From Ruminococcus sp. (GTDB lineage: Bacteria; Bacillota; Clostridia; Oscillospirales; Ruminococcaceae): 40,662 nt of DNA. The stretch spans positions 80,109 through 120,770 of the forward strand of contig JAFTQW010000015.1 of assembly GCA_017462565.1 (NCBI GenBank), read 5' to 3'. A model generated the notes under the pieces. It worked only from the letters and a program-made list of their open reading frames with translations. It was not told where the DNA came from and did no database searches. A program made the position numbers and the translations under genes. Positions 1-8,814 of this stretch are shown one piece after another (position 1 is the first letter of the stretch; the number at the start of each line of letters is the position of its first letter).

Positions 1-1034
1 TTCTGCAATACTTCATCGCTGAAAAGAGCGTTCAGAAATATCCATGCTCCTTCTTTGTTTGGACTTGCGTCCATGATAGCATAAAGTGAGTCTATTTGCG
101 CCGAAGCTCCGTTTCCGTTTGCAGATGGAAAACCTGTGTATGTTATATCTGCTCCATTAAAGTCGTTATAATAAAGTGTGGTGACGGAACTGTTTATCCC
201 GAAGAAAGTCATGACATCTACAAGAGCAGTATCGTCTATGAGGCTTCCGGTTGGATTACCTGTTTTGCGTTTATCCTCAATTTCCGGAAGATCAAGCAGA
301 AACTCCAGAACTTCGGGCAGATTTTTACTGAAATCGCAGGTATTGCTTTCAAAGTCGATGCAGTCATGACCGATATTTTTCATCATATACTGCCATAGAT
401 CAAATTTGGTCATCTGAGCTTTGAGAAAATCGGAGCTTGCAGGCAGAGTGTCATATGCTTCAATAGCCTGAGAATAAGTCCAGTTAGCATATTCGCTGTC
501 GAAGCGTGAAGACTTTACAGCCGCAGTATCAAGAAGAAAGGTGTTGAAAAGAGCGCTGAGTTCTCCGTTGGTTTCAAGGGATTCAAGGACGTTCGGGAGA
601 AAATCTTCTTTCTTTACACCATCGTAATTTTCCATAAGAGGGTAGATATCGGCAAGGTAGTCCGATCTGCGCAGACTGTCGATGGATTGAGTGTCCGCCA
701 TGACAATATCAGGGATTTTTCCAGTCAGAATATCCGCAGTAAAATTGGAAAGCGACGTTGTTTCAAAGTGGTCGTCCTCGGTGTAATAATCAATAACGTT
801 GACGGCATAAAGCTCATTTGAGTTATTGAAGTCGTTTATCAGGGCTTGGATATCCTGATCCATGTGCAGCGCAGCCATAGTGATGACCGTTTTTCCGGTT
901 GCTTCAGGAGCTGTTGTTGTTACCTCGCCGTCCGGAGCTGAATCGACAGATGAACTGCTGTTTTCTCTGCCGCACGATATAGTGCATAAAAGTGAAAGCG
1001 CTGTAAGAGCCGATAATATAGATTTTTTCTTCAT
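1..1034 (-). CDS. Extracellular solute-binding lipoprotein, 3' end outside the window
   Basis: About 344 codons are visible before the reading frame leaves the window at its left edge. The start at 1034 is preceded by AAGGAG eight bases upstream on the minus strand. The N-terminus is a lipoprotein signal: basic MKKK, a hydrophobic stretch, and a Cys near residue 21 in a lipobox reading LCTISC, followed by a Ser-rich linker. The rest reads as a family 1 solute-binding fold: a hinge-type segment with DIVMADTQSI, then late DASPNKEGAWIFLNAFFSDE, the usual C-terminal motif of sugar-binding proteins. It is probably anchored outside the membrane and feeds an ABC importer, most likely for oligosaccharides. 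It lies 28 bp behind the 809-residue binding protein, so the two should share one transcript. Permease genes, if present, lie outside the window. The substrate is unknown. Confidence 0.85.
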   Translation of the reverse strand, partial: MKKKSILSALTALSLLCTISCGRENSSSSVDSAPDGEVTTTAPEATGKTVITMAALHMDQDIQALINDFNNSNELYAVNVIDYYTEDDHFETTSLSNFTADILTGKIPDIVMADTQSIDSLRRSDYLADIYPLMENYDGVKKEDFLPNVLESLETNGELSALFNTFLLDTAAVKSSRFDSEYANWTYSQAIEAYDTLPASSDFLKAQMTKFDLWQYMMKNIGHDCIDFESNTCDFSKNLPEVLEFLLDLPEIEDKRKTGNPTGSLIDDTALVDVMTFFGINSSVTTLYYNDFNGADITYTGFPSANGNGASAQIDSLYAIMDASPNKEGAWIFLNALFSDEVLQ

Positions 1035-1062
1035 TTTAATTACTCCTTTGTTTCTTTTTCTT

Positions 1063-3492
1063 TTATCCAAACTGTTCTGACAGATAGAGTGAGATTCTGT
1101 TCTGGAGCAGTTCTGCACATTGTTCCGCAGTTATTTCTCCGTTGAAGAAACGTTCTGTTTCCTCGTGATAAATATCGCTGACCATATCTGTTTGTTCAGA
1201 GTATCCTTCAAAGTCATATGAATACGGAACGGCTTCGTCAATGAGCTTATCAACTACAGCAATCATCTCATCAGTAACTTCTCCTATTTTGACAATATCT
1301 TCTGTTCCGTCCGGATTTATTCCCTTCTGGAAGGTATATCCGGTATAATCTGCAAGTTCTGGGAAAATAGTTTCGTCATAGCTTTGCGGAGCTTTACTGT
1401 ATTCAACAAGAAGTTCTCTTCCGCTTTTAGTAACGGGAAATCCGGTTTGCATACTGCGTGAGCTGTAGCAGAAATTCTTGTAATACTCGTCACTGAGCAT
1501 AAATTTAACGAATTCCCACGCAGCTTCTTTATTTTCAGAATTTTTTGTAATTGCCAGACATTCATGTGAGGTTGTGATAACAGGTCTATGACCGTCTGTG
1601 AACACATCGCCGAGAATAGTTATCGGTTCGCCGCCGAATTTTCCTTTTGTCATGTTAAGGTAGCTGCGATAGTTGTAGAGGTCATCCTGTGATAAAATTG
1701 CTTTATCATTAATGTACTGCTGCTGTAACATATTATCATTCAAACGTATTTCTTCCTCGGTCATTTCGGGATAAGAATAGTAATCATCAGTTACAGGCTC
1801 GCCTTCGCCGCAGTATTTAAGATGACGGAGAAATTCAGGAGAATCAAATCGACAGGTTGCATTTTTAATGTCTATCCATTTGTACCAGTCGAACTGAATG
1901 CGGTCATACTTAGTGTTGCCTTCGTTAAAGGAACGCATTCCCATGTCATCAGGCTTGTTTTCGAGAAGATTCATATAAGAGTCAAATCCCCAGTTATCGG
2001 CTAAATCTCCGACAAACTTGGTTTTGCCGACGTAACCAAGGTTGAGGTCGAACATATATGGCATAACATAAGCGTGTCCGTTCTGATTGCCTTTAATGAG
2101 CGAATTTAAAGCAGCAGGAACAAAGGAATCCTCGTTAAGAGTATCATCGTTTTCCATAAAATCGAGCATATCGCAGAGAGCTTCTTTTTCAATTAAATTT
2201 ACTCCAAAGCTGCCATATCCGCCGAAAAATCCGTTCATATTGTCCAAAATGAGAACATCCGGCAGATTGCCGCTAAGAGCATCCTGAGTAATTTGTTCCT
2301 CGAATGCAGACAGGCTTGAATCGTTGACATCTCTGCTAAGATAAGTTTTCACATCAATCTGAAAATCATCGTGAGTTTCATTAAAATAGTCAATAACATC
2401 AGTCATCATCCAAAGCTCGCTTACTGCTCCGATTGTAATATGCGGAATATTTTCCAGCTCTTCAGGATCGCAGGGGATGAATTTTTTCAGGTCGCAGCTC
2501 CAGTTGGAGTAATTTTTGACAGGAATGATGAAGCTTCCATCAGAACCAACGGCAAATCCGGCAACCTTGTCAGCAGTTAAGCCGGAGCGGTTGACGCTGA
2601 ACAGCGGTTCTACTGAAGAATCGTCTTTGCGGACTCCGTAGATATCGCTCATGGAGCGGAAATACATCGAATAATCGCCGCTTGCCGGAAGTATCTCGTC
2701 ATAGACAGAGCCTGAGATAGTATAGTTTATACTGCTTTTTTCGAGCGTTCCGTCGGAATTAATTTTGTCGATACGGAAAGATTCTCCGTCCGTCACAGCA
2801 CAGACGATAGAACCGCTGTCGTTACGTCCGATATTTTCAACGTATTCCTCTGAATCGGTGCTTATCGTTCCGATGTAAGAACCGTCGATTCTGAACAGTT
2901 CATACGTTGAATTTACGCATACAACGACCGTTTCGCCGTCGGAAACAAGTCCGCTTATCTGGAGGTCCTTTCCTGGGGTAGTCGGGAAGTCCGTTACTTC
3001 ATTATCCGTGAGCATCTCGCCGTTGAGGGAGTATGTCCTCATGCGGAAGCTATATTCGGCGGAATCATCGTACTGCTGGACTGCCGTGGGATCGTTATAA
3101 TCCGGTTCAGGCATATCGCCGTGGTCTGCACATACCACGAAGACTACAATTGTACCGTTTTCGGTAATATTGATATCATAAGATACGCCGTAATCAAAGT
3201 TTTTTATGCCAATGTTTCTGAACTCGGAAAAGTTTGAATCTACAGTCCAGAATCCGACAGTTTCAGCGCCGGAGCCGACTATCAGATATTCTGAGTTCTT
3301 ATTGAAAGGACAAAAACGGTAGATCATGTTCATATCGTCAGGCAGCGGAAGCGACGTTTTCTTATAGGAAACATTGCTGAGCGATTCTGCTGTAAAACTT
3401 TTGGGATTATTATTTTTTTCCGGTTTTTTAATGCAGGAAACTGCTCCTGCAAAAATTGTTAAAGCTGAGATAAACGCAATTATTTTTTTCAT
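1063..3492 (-). CDS. Large solute-binding lipoprotein with N-terminal propeller-like domain
   Basis: An 809-residue lipoprotein. The start at 3492 has a strong AAGGAGG site. The signal peptide ends in lipobox AGAVSC, with the Cys near residue 20. Residues about 40-350 are rich in short beta strands with GSGAETVGFWTVD-like and repeated DGE or DGS turns, resembling a beta-propeller or PQQ-like sensor domain. This is inference from texture. From about residue 360 a family 1 binding-protein fold begins (HITIGAVSELWMMTDVIDYF) and ends with a late segment around KEAAWEFVKFMLSDEYY. Ordinary binding proteins are 400-450 residues, so the N-terminal half is an addition. It is the first gene of a minus-strand operon with the truncated binding protein downstream, and is divergent from a LacI-like/GGDEF sensor that may respond to the same ligand. 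It is likely extracellular and membrane-tethered. Confidence 0.85.
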   Translation of the reverse strand: MKKIIAFISALTIFAGAVSCIKKPEKNNNPKSFTAESLSNVSYKKTSLPLPDDMNMIYRFCPFNKNSEYLIVGSGAETVGFWTVDSNFSEFRNIGIKNFDYGVSYDINITENGTIVVFVVCADHGDMPEPDYNDPTAVQQYDDSAEYSFRMRTYSLNGEMLTDNEVTDFPTTPGKDLQISGLVSDGETVVVCVNSTYELFRIDGSYIGTISTDSEEYVENIGRNDSGSIVCAVTDGESFRIDKINSDGTLEKSSINYTISGSVYDEILPASGDYSMYFRSMSDIYGVRKDDSSVEPLFSVNRSGLTADKVAGFAVGSDGSFIIPVKNYSNWSCDLKKFIPCDPEELENIPHITIGAVSELWMMTDVIDYFNETHDDFQIDVKTYLSRDVNDSSLSAFEEQITQDALSGNLPDVLILDNMNGFFGGYGSFGVNLIEKEALCDMLDFMENDDTLNEDSFVPAALNSLIKGNQNGHAYVMPYMFDLNLGYVGKTKFVGDLADNWGFDSYMNLLENKPDDMGMRSFNEGNTKYDRIQFDWYKWIDIKNATCRFDSPEFLRHLKYCGEGEPVTDDYYSYPEMTEEEIRLNDNMLQQQYINDKAILSQDDLYNYRSYLNMTKGKFGGEPITILGDVFTDGHRPVITTSHECLAITKNSENKEAAWEFVKFMLSDEYYKNFCYSSRSMQTGFPVTKSGRELLVEYSKAPQSYDETIFPELADYTGYTFQKGINPDGTEDIVKIGEVTDEMIAVVDKLIDEAVPYSYDFEGYSEQTDMVSDIYHEETERFFNGEITAEQCAELLQNRISLYLSEQFG

Positions 3493-3743
3493 AATAAAAA
3501 CCTCCTTGAAAGATAATTTTCCTGTTTTCTATAAACAAGTGATTTTCATGTATGAAAAAGACGATAAATCGAAACATTTCGTATAATTGCACAAAAATGA
3601 TTCTTGTTTTGTGTGATAAGTGCTGAAATTACTATTTAGGCTTTTATTTTTTTAGAAAAAATGTTATAATATTATAAATGAAAGTAAGCACTTTTACAGT
3701 TATTTATATTTTTTAAAAATAATTTGATTTGAGCAGGTGAAAA

Positions 3744-5657
3744 ATGAATAATTTTAAGAATATTGCCGTTGTGGTTGCCGGTCTCGATGAAGAGTACCAG
3801 TATAATATTATTAACGGAATCAACAAGTTTGCTCGTGAAAACGAGATAAATGTCTCTTATTTTGCAGCATTCGGCGGAATGCTCGCAAGCAGACGTTTTG
3901 ACATCGGAGAATACAGTATTTATAATTTTATTGATTTTAAAAAATTTGACGGCGCATTGATTATGACCAATACCATTTGTGATCCGGAGGTCAAGGCAAT
4001 TATTATTGAGAAGTTAAGAAGCTCCGGAATACCTGCTGTTGTTCTTGATAGCTCGGAATATCCTGAATTTTACAGCATTTGTATTGATAATGACAATGCA
4101 ATGGAGGAAATGGTGAACCATATCATTCAGGAACATGGCGCAAAGGTTATCAATTATATTTCCGGACCGCTCTCTAATCCCGATGGTAAGGCAAGATATG
4201 AAGCTTTCCTTAAGGTTATGCGTGAAAATGATCTGAATGTTGAGCCTGAGCGAATCTATTTCGGCGAATTCAGAAGCCACGACGGAAAACTTGCTGTCGA
4301 AGAATTTGCAGAGCGTGAAATGACTCTGCCGGACGCTTTCATATGCGCTAACGACGCTATGGCTCTTACTGCGGTCACAGCCCTTGAAAAGCTTGGATAT
4401 AAAGTTCCCGAAGACGTTATGGTTACGGGATTCGATTATACAAATAATGCAAGGAATTTCTGCCCGGCGCTCACTTCAGTAAAAAGACCGCTGTTCACTG
4501 CCGGATATAAGGCTTGCAGTATAATTTATGACGTTATAAACGGCGGAAAACCGCATAAAGACACAATTCTTGAGGCTTATCCTGTGTTTTCGGAAAGCTG
4601 TGGCTGCACAGATGAATTTTCAGACGATTTCAGAGATTTCAGAAAAACAACTCATAGAAACAAAGAGCGGACGGACTCTAATATCTCAATGCTGAACCGT
4701 CTCACTGCACGTCTTGCGGAAACAGAAACTGCTTCTGAGCTGTTTGATGTTCTTGAAGAATTTGTCGAAGAGATAGGCTGTGAAAAGTTTTCGCTCTGTC
4801 TGAAAGAGGATTGGCAGGAAGCTTATAACGTCAAGCTGATCGACTCGGACGCTGAAGCTGATGCATTTAACGTATTTATGACAGCTCCGCTTATCTGGGA
4901 AAATGGCGAGAGAAGAAATGTTGAATACTTCCCGGCAAATGAGATGAATCCCGAAAAGTTTAAGTCTGGGGGCAACATCAGTTATTTTCTTCCTCTTCAT
5001 TTCGGGGAAAGATGTCTGGGTTATTACATAATCACAAACGGGGATTTTCCGATAAACAGCCTTCTCTGTCATACTCTCACCATGAATATCAGCAATTCTA
5101 TTGAAAATATCCGCAAGCTTCTTCACCTAAATAACGCCATGGATGAGCTGAATCGCCTTTCTGTTATAGATCCTCTTTGCAATATTTATAACAGAAACGG
5201 ATTTATCAACGTTGCGGACGATATGTTTAAGGAATGCGCTGCAAACCATAAGAGCATTATGCTTAGTTTTATTGATATGGATGGACTTAAATTTATTAAC
5301 GATAACTACGGTCATAACGAGGGAGATTTTGCAATCCAAAGACTTGCAAGCACGATTTCTGAATGCTGCGGAAAAGGAAGCGTCTGCGCACGCTTTGGCG
5401 GAGATGAATTCGTTATTTTCGATACCATTGTAAACGACGGCTCGGCTGAAACTCTTGCAAGAAAGTTCGGAGCAAAGATCGACAGCATAAATTCGATCAT
5501 TAAAAAACCGTATACTCTTTCAGCAAGCGTCGGCAGTATAATTACTGTTCCGGAAGAAGGCGATACGCTTTACGGTATAATCAAGCAGGCTGACGATAAA
5601 ATGTACGAAATCAAGAAAACTAAAAAGAATGCGAGAAAATCCGAAAAAATTAAATAA
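3744..5657 (+). CDS. LacI-type periplasmic-binding sensor fused to GGDEF diguanylate cyclase
   Basis: A 637-residue protein with no signal peptide or membrane segment, so it should be cytosolic. Residues about 5-285 match the ligand-binding core of LacI/GalR repressors (NIAVVVAGLDEEYQ at the start; later DAFICANDAMALTAV and GFDYT), but there is no helix-turn-helix. Residues about 310-460 form a GAF-like or coiled linker. Residues about 475-630 are a GGDEF domain with the intact A-site ARFGGDEF, preceded by DMDGLKFINDNYGH. The residues before the A-site (GKGSVCARF) lack the RxxD inhibitory I-site, so product feedback may be absent. The domain should make cyclic di-GMP from two GTP under control of a small ligand, probably a sugar. 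It is divergent from the two solute-binding lipoproteins, which suggests a shared substrate. Confidence 0.88.
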   Translation: MNNFKNIAVVVAGLDEEYQYNIINGINKFARENEINVSYFAAFGGMLASRRFDIGEYSIYNFIDFKKFDGALIMTNTICDPEVKAIIIEKLRSSGIPAVVLDSSEYPEFYSICIDNDNAMEEMVNHIIQEHGAKVINYISGPLSNPDGKARYEAFLKVMRENDLNVEPERIYFGEFRSHDGKLAVEEFAEREMTLPDAFICANDAMALTAVTALEKLGYKVPEDVMVTGFDYTNNARNFCPALTSVKRPLFTAGYKACSIIYDVINGGKPHKDTILEAYPVFSESCGCTDEFSDDFRDFRKTTHRNKERTDSNISMLNRLTARLAETETASELFDVLEEFVEEIGCEKFSLCLKEDWQEAYNVKLIDSDAEADAFNVFMTAPLIWENGERRNVEYFPANEMNPEKFKSGGNISYFLPLHFGERCLGYYIITNGDFPINSLLCHTLTMNISNSIENIRKLLHLNNAMDELNRLSVIDPLCNIYNRNGFINVADDMFKECAANHKSIMLSFIDMDGLKFINDNYGHNEGDFAIQRLASTISECCGKGSVCARFGGDEFVIFDTIVNDGSAETLARKFGAKIDSINSIIKKPYTLSASVGSIITVPEEGDTLYGIIKQADDKMYEIKKTKKNARKSEKIK

Positions 5658-5660
5658 AAA

Positions 5661-5689
5661 TAAGGAGCTGTTCATACAGCTCCTTTTTC
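5661..5689. terminator. Bidirectional rho-independent terminator
   Basis: A 9-bp stem (AAGGAGCTG at 5662-5670 with CAGCTCCTT at 5677-5685) with a 6-nt loop is followed by Ts on the plus strand, and by a T run on the minus strand from the A-rich bases before 5662. It separates the convergent sensor gene and the lysine-operon tail. Confidence 0.85.
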
Positions 5690-5693
5690 ACGT

Positions 5694-6098
5694 TTATTTA
5701 TTTTTCTTATAGCCGAGAAATTTCAGCGCTGCAACAGGATTTCCCAGTTCGTCGCTGACATTTACATTGTAGCAGCAAGTAGTCCTGCCATCCTTGATAA
5801 GCTCGGTTTCGGCTATAATACGTTCAGTTTTCGGAACTCCGACAAATGAGATATCAGTGTTTATTGATACGATTCCGATCTGCTGCCAGTTTGAAGCAAC
5901 AGCAAAAGCAAAGTCGGCGAGAGTGAAATAAACTCCGCCCATTATCCCTCCGGCAGCATTTTTATGATGCTCGTTCAGAGAAAGGCTTACCTTAGCGTAA
6001 TGGTCGTCGATTTCGTCAATAACTGCACCGGCTTCTGTTGCAAAGCGGTCGTTCTGAAAAAGTGAACGAACTCTTTCAAGCTCTTCTTTTGATACCAT
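5694..6098 (-). CDS. PaaI-family hotdog thioesterase
   Basis: A 134-residue single hotdog domain. The central segment GGIMGGVYFTLADFAFA matches the helix and catalytic region of PaaI/YbgC-like acyl-CoA thioesterases, in which an Asp or Glu on the long helix drives hydrolysis. The C-terminal strands (TTCCYNVNVSDELGNPVA) complete the fold. Such enzymes are cytosolic and usually tetrameric, and hydrolyse aryl- or acyl-CoA esters; the substrate cannot be read from sequence. It follows dapB by 12 bp and is the last gene of the lysine operon, ending just before the bidirectional terminator. Its role in lysine synthesis, if any, is unknown; the pathway in some bacteria uses acyl intermediates, but co-transcription may be incidental. 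Confidence 0.85.
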   Translation of the reverse strand: MVSKEELERVRSLFQNDRFATEAGAVIDEIDDHYAKVSLSLNEHHKNAAGGIMGGVYFTLADFAFAVASNWQQIGIVSINTDISFVGVPKTERIIAETELIKDGRTTCCYNVNVSDELGNPVAALKFLGYKKNK

Positions 6099-6110
6099 TT
6101 TAACTACCCC

Positions 6111-6860
6111 TTAAACGAGAGCCGACATATCATAAAGTCCGGCTGACTGATTTTTAAGGAAAACAGCCGCATTGATTGAACCCTCGGCAAAAACTGTTTT
6201 TGAAGCTGCTGAATGAGAAAGGGTGATAACTTCGTCATGTCCGGCAAAAATGATATCATGTTCACCAACGATCGTTCCGCCTCTTATTGCGTGCATACCG
6301 ATCTCGCTCTTTTCACGTTTCTGACGGCGGGAATGACGGTCGTAAACGTAATGCTTTGAATTATCAAGAGTTTCGTTGATAGCGTTTGCGATCATTATTG
6401 CAGTTCCGCTCGGAGCGTCGAGCTTCTGATTATGGTGTTTTTCAACAATTTCAATGTCGAACTGATCTCCGAGAACCGATGCAGCTTTTTTTGCAAGCTG
6501 AACAAGCAGATTGATTCCGAGGGACATATTGAATGTGAAAAATACCGGAATCTGCTGTGCTGCATTTTTTATCTGATTTATCTGCTCATCGTTGTAGCCT
6601 GTTGAAGCGAGGACTACCGGAGTTCCGGTAGAAAGGCAGTAATCAAGCAGGGCGTTCAGCGAAGCAGGATTTGAAAAATCAATAATAACATCGGCTTTTA
6701 CCGGAAGCTTGTCCGGAGCGTCAACGATAGGAAAATCGGCGTACTGCTCGGTGTAGATATCTATTCCGGCAACGACTTTGCAGTCATCGCGCTCCTGAAT
6801 ACAGCTGTAAATGGTTTTGCCCATTTTGCCGTTTGCGCCGCATATAACTATATTTGTCAT
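6111..6860 (-). CDS. dapB: 4-hydroxy-tetrahydrodipicolinate reductase
   Basis: A 249-residue enzyme that reduces hydroxy-tetrahydrodipicolinate with NAD(P)H in the lysine/diaminopimelate pathway, in the cytosol. The Rossmann motif GANGKMG lies at residues 8-14, and the family signature KHHNQKLDAPSGTA, carrying the catalytic His pair and substrate-binding Lys, lies mid-protein. Length is normal for the family (about 240-270). The ATG at 6860 is preferred over an in-frame GTG at 6869 because AAGGAG sits 8 bases before the ATG but abuts the GTG. It starts 12 bases after the small lipoprotein gene ends and 12 bases before the thioesterase gene, consistent with one operon. Confidence 0.96.
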   Translation of the reverse strand: MTNIVICGANGKMGKTIYSCIQERDDCKVVAGIDIYTEQYADFPIVDAPDKLPVKADVIIDFSNPASLNALLDYCLSTGTPVVLASTGYNDEQINQIKNAAQQIPVFFTFNMSLGINLLVQLAKKAASVLGDQFDIEIVEKHHNQKLDAPSGTAIMIANAINETLDNSKHYVYDRHSRRQKREKSEIGMHAIRGGTIVGEHDIIFAGHDEVITLSHSAASKTVFAEGSINAAVFLKNQSAGLYDMSALV

Positions 6861-6872
6861 TAAAAACACTCC

Positions 6873-7388
6873 TTAATTTGGATATACTCTCCATTCATCA
6901 TCAGTGCAGTAAACGTATACCGGCACCGTGTAGGTTTCGTTATTGTAGCTGATATCAAGATAAACACAATATCCGTCGGTTATCTCCATCGGAGAAATGT
7001 TGACATCATTATATTCATCTCCGATATCATCATATATTTCTTCAAGCTGTTCATCATCAAGCTTTTCCTTTTTTTCGATTTCGTATGTAGAATAAGGCGC
7101 TTCGCCTGAAGCCACTCCCAAATCGTCCATCCAATCATCGTATATTTCGGTATCTTGAATAGCTTCCAGATATCTTGAGGGCAGTATTGCTTCAAGCATT
7201 GCGTCAGCATCATTGTTGTTTGAAGCATTAAAAAATCTTTTTATTGCAGCTTCATATGAATCGTTTTCATTTTTGGTGCTTTCTGATATCTTAGTTTTCG
7301 CTTTTTCGTCATTATTATCATTGCCGCATGATGAAAAAGCGCATACAGTAATTGCTAAAGAAATTATACCGGCAATAATTCTTTTCAT
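6873..7388 (-). CDS. Small lipoprotein of unknown function in the lysine operon
   Basis: A 171-residue predicted lipoprotein: MKRIIAG, a hydrophobic stretch, then lipobox AFSSC with the Cys near residue 21, and an Asn/Asp/Lys-rich linker. The mature part begins with a helix containing FFNASNNNDADAMLEAILP, which resembles the start of small NTF2-like or DUF4878-type lipoproteins, and ends in beta strands (DISYNNETYTVPVYVYCTDDEWRVYPN). I do not recognise a specific family. It should sit on the outer face of the membrane, an odd place for a member of a biosynthetic operon. It lies between dapA (about 64 bp upstream) and dapB (12 bp downstream). Confidence 0.8.
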   Translation of the reverse strand: MKRIIAGIISLAITVCAFSSCGNDNNDEKAKTKISESTKNENDSYEAAIKRFFNASNNNDADAMLEAILPSRYLEAIQDTEIYDDWMDDLGVASGEAPYSTYEIEKKEKLDDEQLEEIYDDIGDEYNDVNISPMEITDGYCVYLDISYNNETYTVPVYVYCTDDEWRVYPN

Positions 7389-7452
7389 GAATTTCTCCTT
7401 TGAATTACAGGGCGAAGGGGTCGGTCTTATGACCCATTCGCCCTTAGCTTTA

Positions 7453-8343
7453 TTACTTTATAAGACCATGCTTAGCAAGCGCAGCTCTGAGTACTGACTT
7501 ATGCTCATCTGACATTTCGCAGAGCGGCAGACGGCAAGGTCCGACATTCCAGCCTGTCATATTGAGAGCTTCTTTTACCGGAATCGGATTTACTTCAATA
7601 AAGAGAGCGTTTATAAGGTCGAGATACTTAATCTGCATTTCAGTTGCCTTGGCAAAATCGTTGTCGAGACAAAGCTGAACCATATCGTGAGTCTCTTTCG
7701 GGAGAATATGCGAAAGAACTGAAATTACTCCCTTTCCGCCGAGAGACATAACAGGAACGATCATATCGTCGTTTCCGCTGTATATGTCGATGCTGTCGCC
7801 GCATTCGGCAATGAGCTTGGCAGTATAGCTGATATTTCCGCTTGCTTCTTTTACAGCGGCGATATTCTTATGCTTTGAAAGCTCCTTAACGGTTGCGATA
7901 TCCATATTCATGCCGGTTCTTCCCGGAATATTATAAAGGATGATCGGTATGCTTACAGCGTCTGCAATTGCGGAGAAGTGGAGAATAAGACCTTTCTGCG
8001 TTGTCTTATTGTAATAAGGAGTAACGAGAAGAAGAGCGTCTGCCCCTGCCGCTTCGGCTTCTTTTGAAAGCTCGACGGCATATTTAGTATCGTTGCTTCC
8101 TGTACCTGCGATTACCGGAATCCTTCCGGCAGTTCTTTTAACTGCAAATTTGATGCACTCAAGATGCTCCTCATCGGTCATAGTGGAGGCTTCACCGGTA
8201 GTGCCGCAGATAATAATTGCGTCGGTATGATTTTCGATCTGATGATCTATCATTTCTCCGAGACGGTCATAATTAATAGATCCGTCGTCATTGAACGGTG
8301 TGACAATGGCAATGCCGGCACCGGTAAAAATTGTATTTTTCAT
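7453..8343 (-). CDS. dapA: 4-hydroxy-tetrahydrodipicolinate synthase
   Basis: A 296-residue class I aldolase-type TIM barrel that condenses pyruvate with aspartate semialdehyde, the committed step to lysine and diaminopimelate. Key residues are visible: the GTTGE loop at 47-51, the Tyr at about 137 in LYNIPGRTG, and the Schiff-base Lys at about 165 in AAVKEASGN. Length is typical. It follows the GNAT gene by 15 bases and shares the lysine-riboswitch transcript. AAGGAG precedes the start at 8343. Bacterial DapA is often feedback-inhibited by lysine at the tight dimer interface; here the riboswitch gives a second layer of control. Confidence 0.97.
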   Translation of the reverse strand: MKNTIFTGAGIAIVTPFNDDGSINYDRLGEMIDHQIENHTDAIIICGTTGEASTMTDEEHLECIKFAVKRTAGRIPVIAGTGSNDTKYAVELSKEAEAAGADALLLVTPYYNKTTQKGLILHFSAIADAVSIPIILYNIPGRTGMNMDIATVKELSKHKNIAAVKEASGNISYTAKLIAECGDSIDIYSGNDDMIVPVMSLGGKGVISVLSHILPKETHDMVQLCLDNDFAKATEMQIKYLDLINALFIEVNPIPVKEALNMTGWNVGPCRLPLCEMSDEHKSVLRAALAKHGLIK

Positions 8344-8358
8344 AGAAAAGTTCTCCTT

Positions 8359-8814
8359 TCAGAAAGACGATTCATTTAAAGTGTAGATATCCCAGCTTTT
8401 ATCTTTTTGCATTCCGTGAGATTCATAAAATCCCGCAGAGTTTTTATTCCAGACGGCACATTTCAATTCGATCTGTTCACAGTCGTTTGCGGCGGCGATT
8501 TCTTTTGCTTTGTCAAGAAGCTTTCCGCCGATACCGCATCCCCTGTATATTTCACGGGCATATAAATCTTCGATATACAGAATTTTTCTTCCTGAAAAAG
8601 TTGTGTATTTGTAAAAAGCGTTCATTAAACCAGCCGCTTTGCCGTCGATATATGCAATATAGCTCATAAGCGCATGGCTTTCTATAAGCTCTTTGAAACG
8701 CTGCTGCGTCATTGTGAATATATCCAGAGCATTGTGGTATTCCATAAGCTCTCTGGTAAGAATGAAAGCAGTTTCCGTTTCTTCCGGTGAAGTGATTTTT
8801 ATGTTGATTTCCAT
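8359..8814 (-). CDS. GNAT-family N-acetyltransferase
   Basis: A 151-residue GNAT fold. Motif A, which binds the acetyl-CoA pyrophosphate, is visible as REIYRGCGIGGKLLDKA, and the C-terminal strand-helix (LKCAVWNKNSAGFYESHGM) is typical of the polyamine/amino-acid acetyltransferase branch. Its start codon shares one base with the asd stop (TGATG at 8816-8812), so it should be translationally coupled to asd. It lies between asd and dapA. Some pathways N-acetylate intermediates, but the classical enzyme for that step is a different fold, so acetylation of lysine or diamines is only a guess. Confidence 0.88.
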   Translation of the reverse strand: MEINIKITSPEETETAFILTRELMEYHNALDIFTMTQQRFKELIESHALMSYIAYIDGKAAGLMNAFYKYTTFSGRKILYIEDLYAREIYRGCGIGGKLLDKAKEIAAANDCEQIELKCAVWNKNSAGFYESHGMQKDKSWDIYTLNESSF

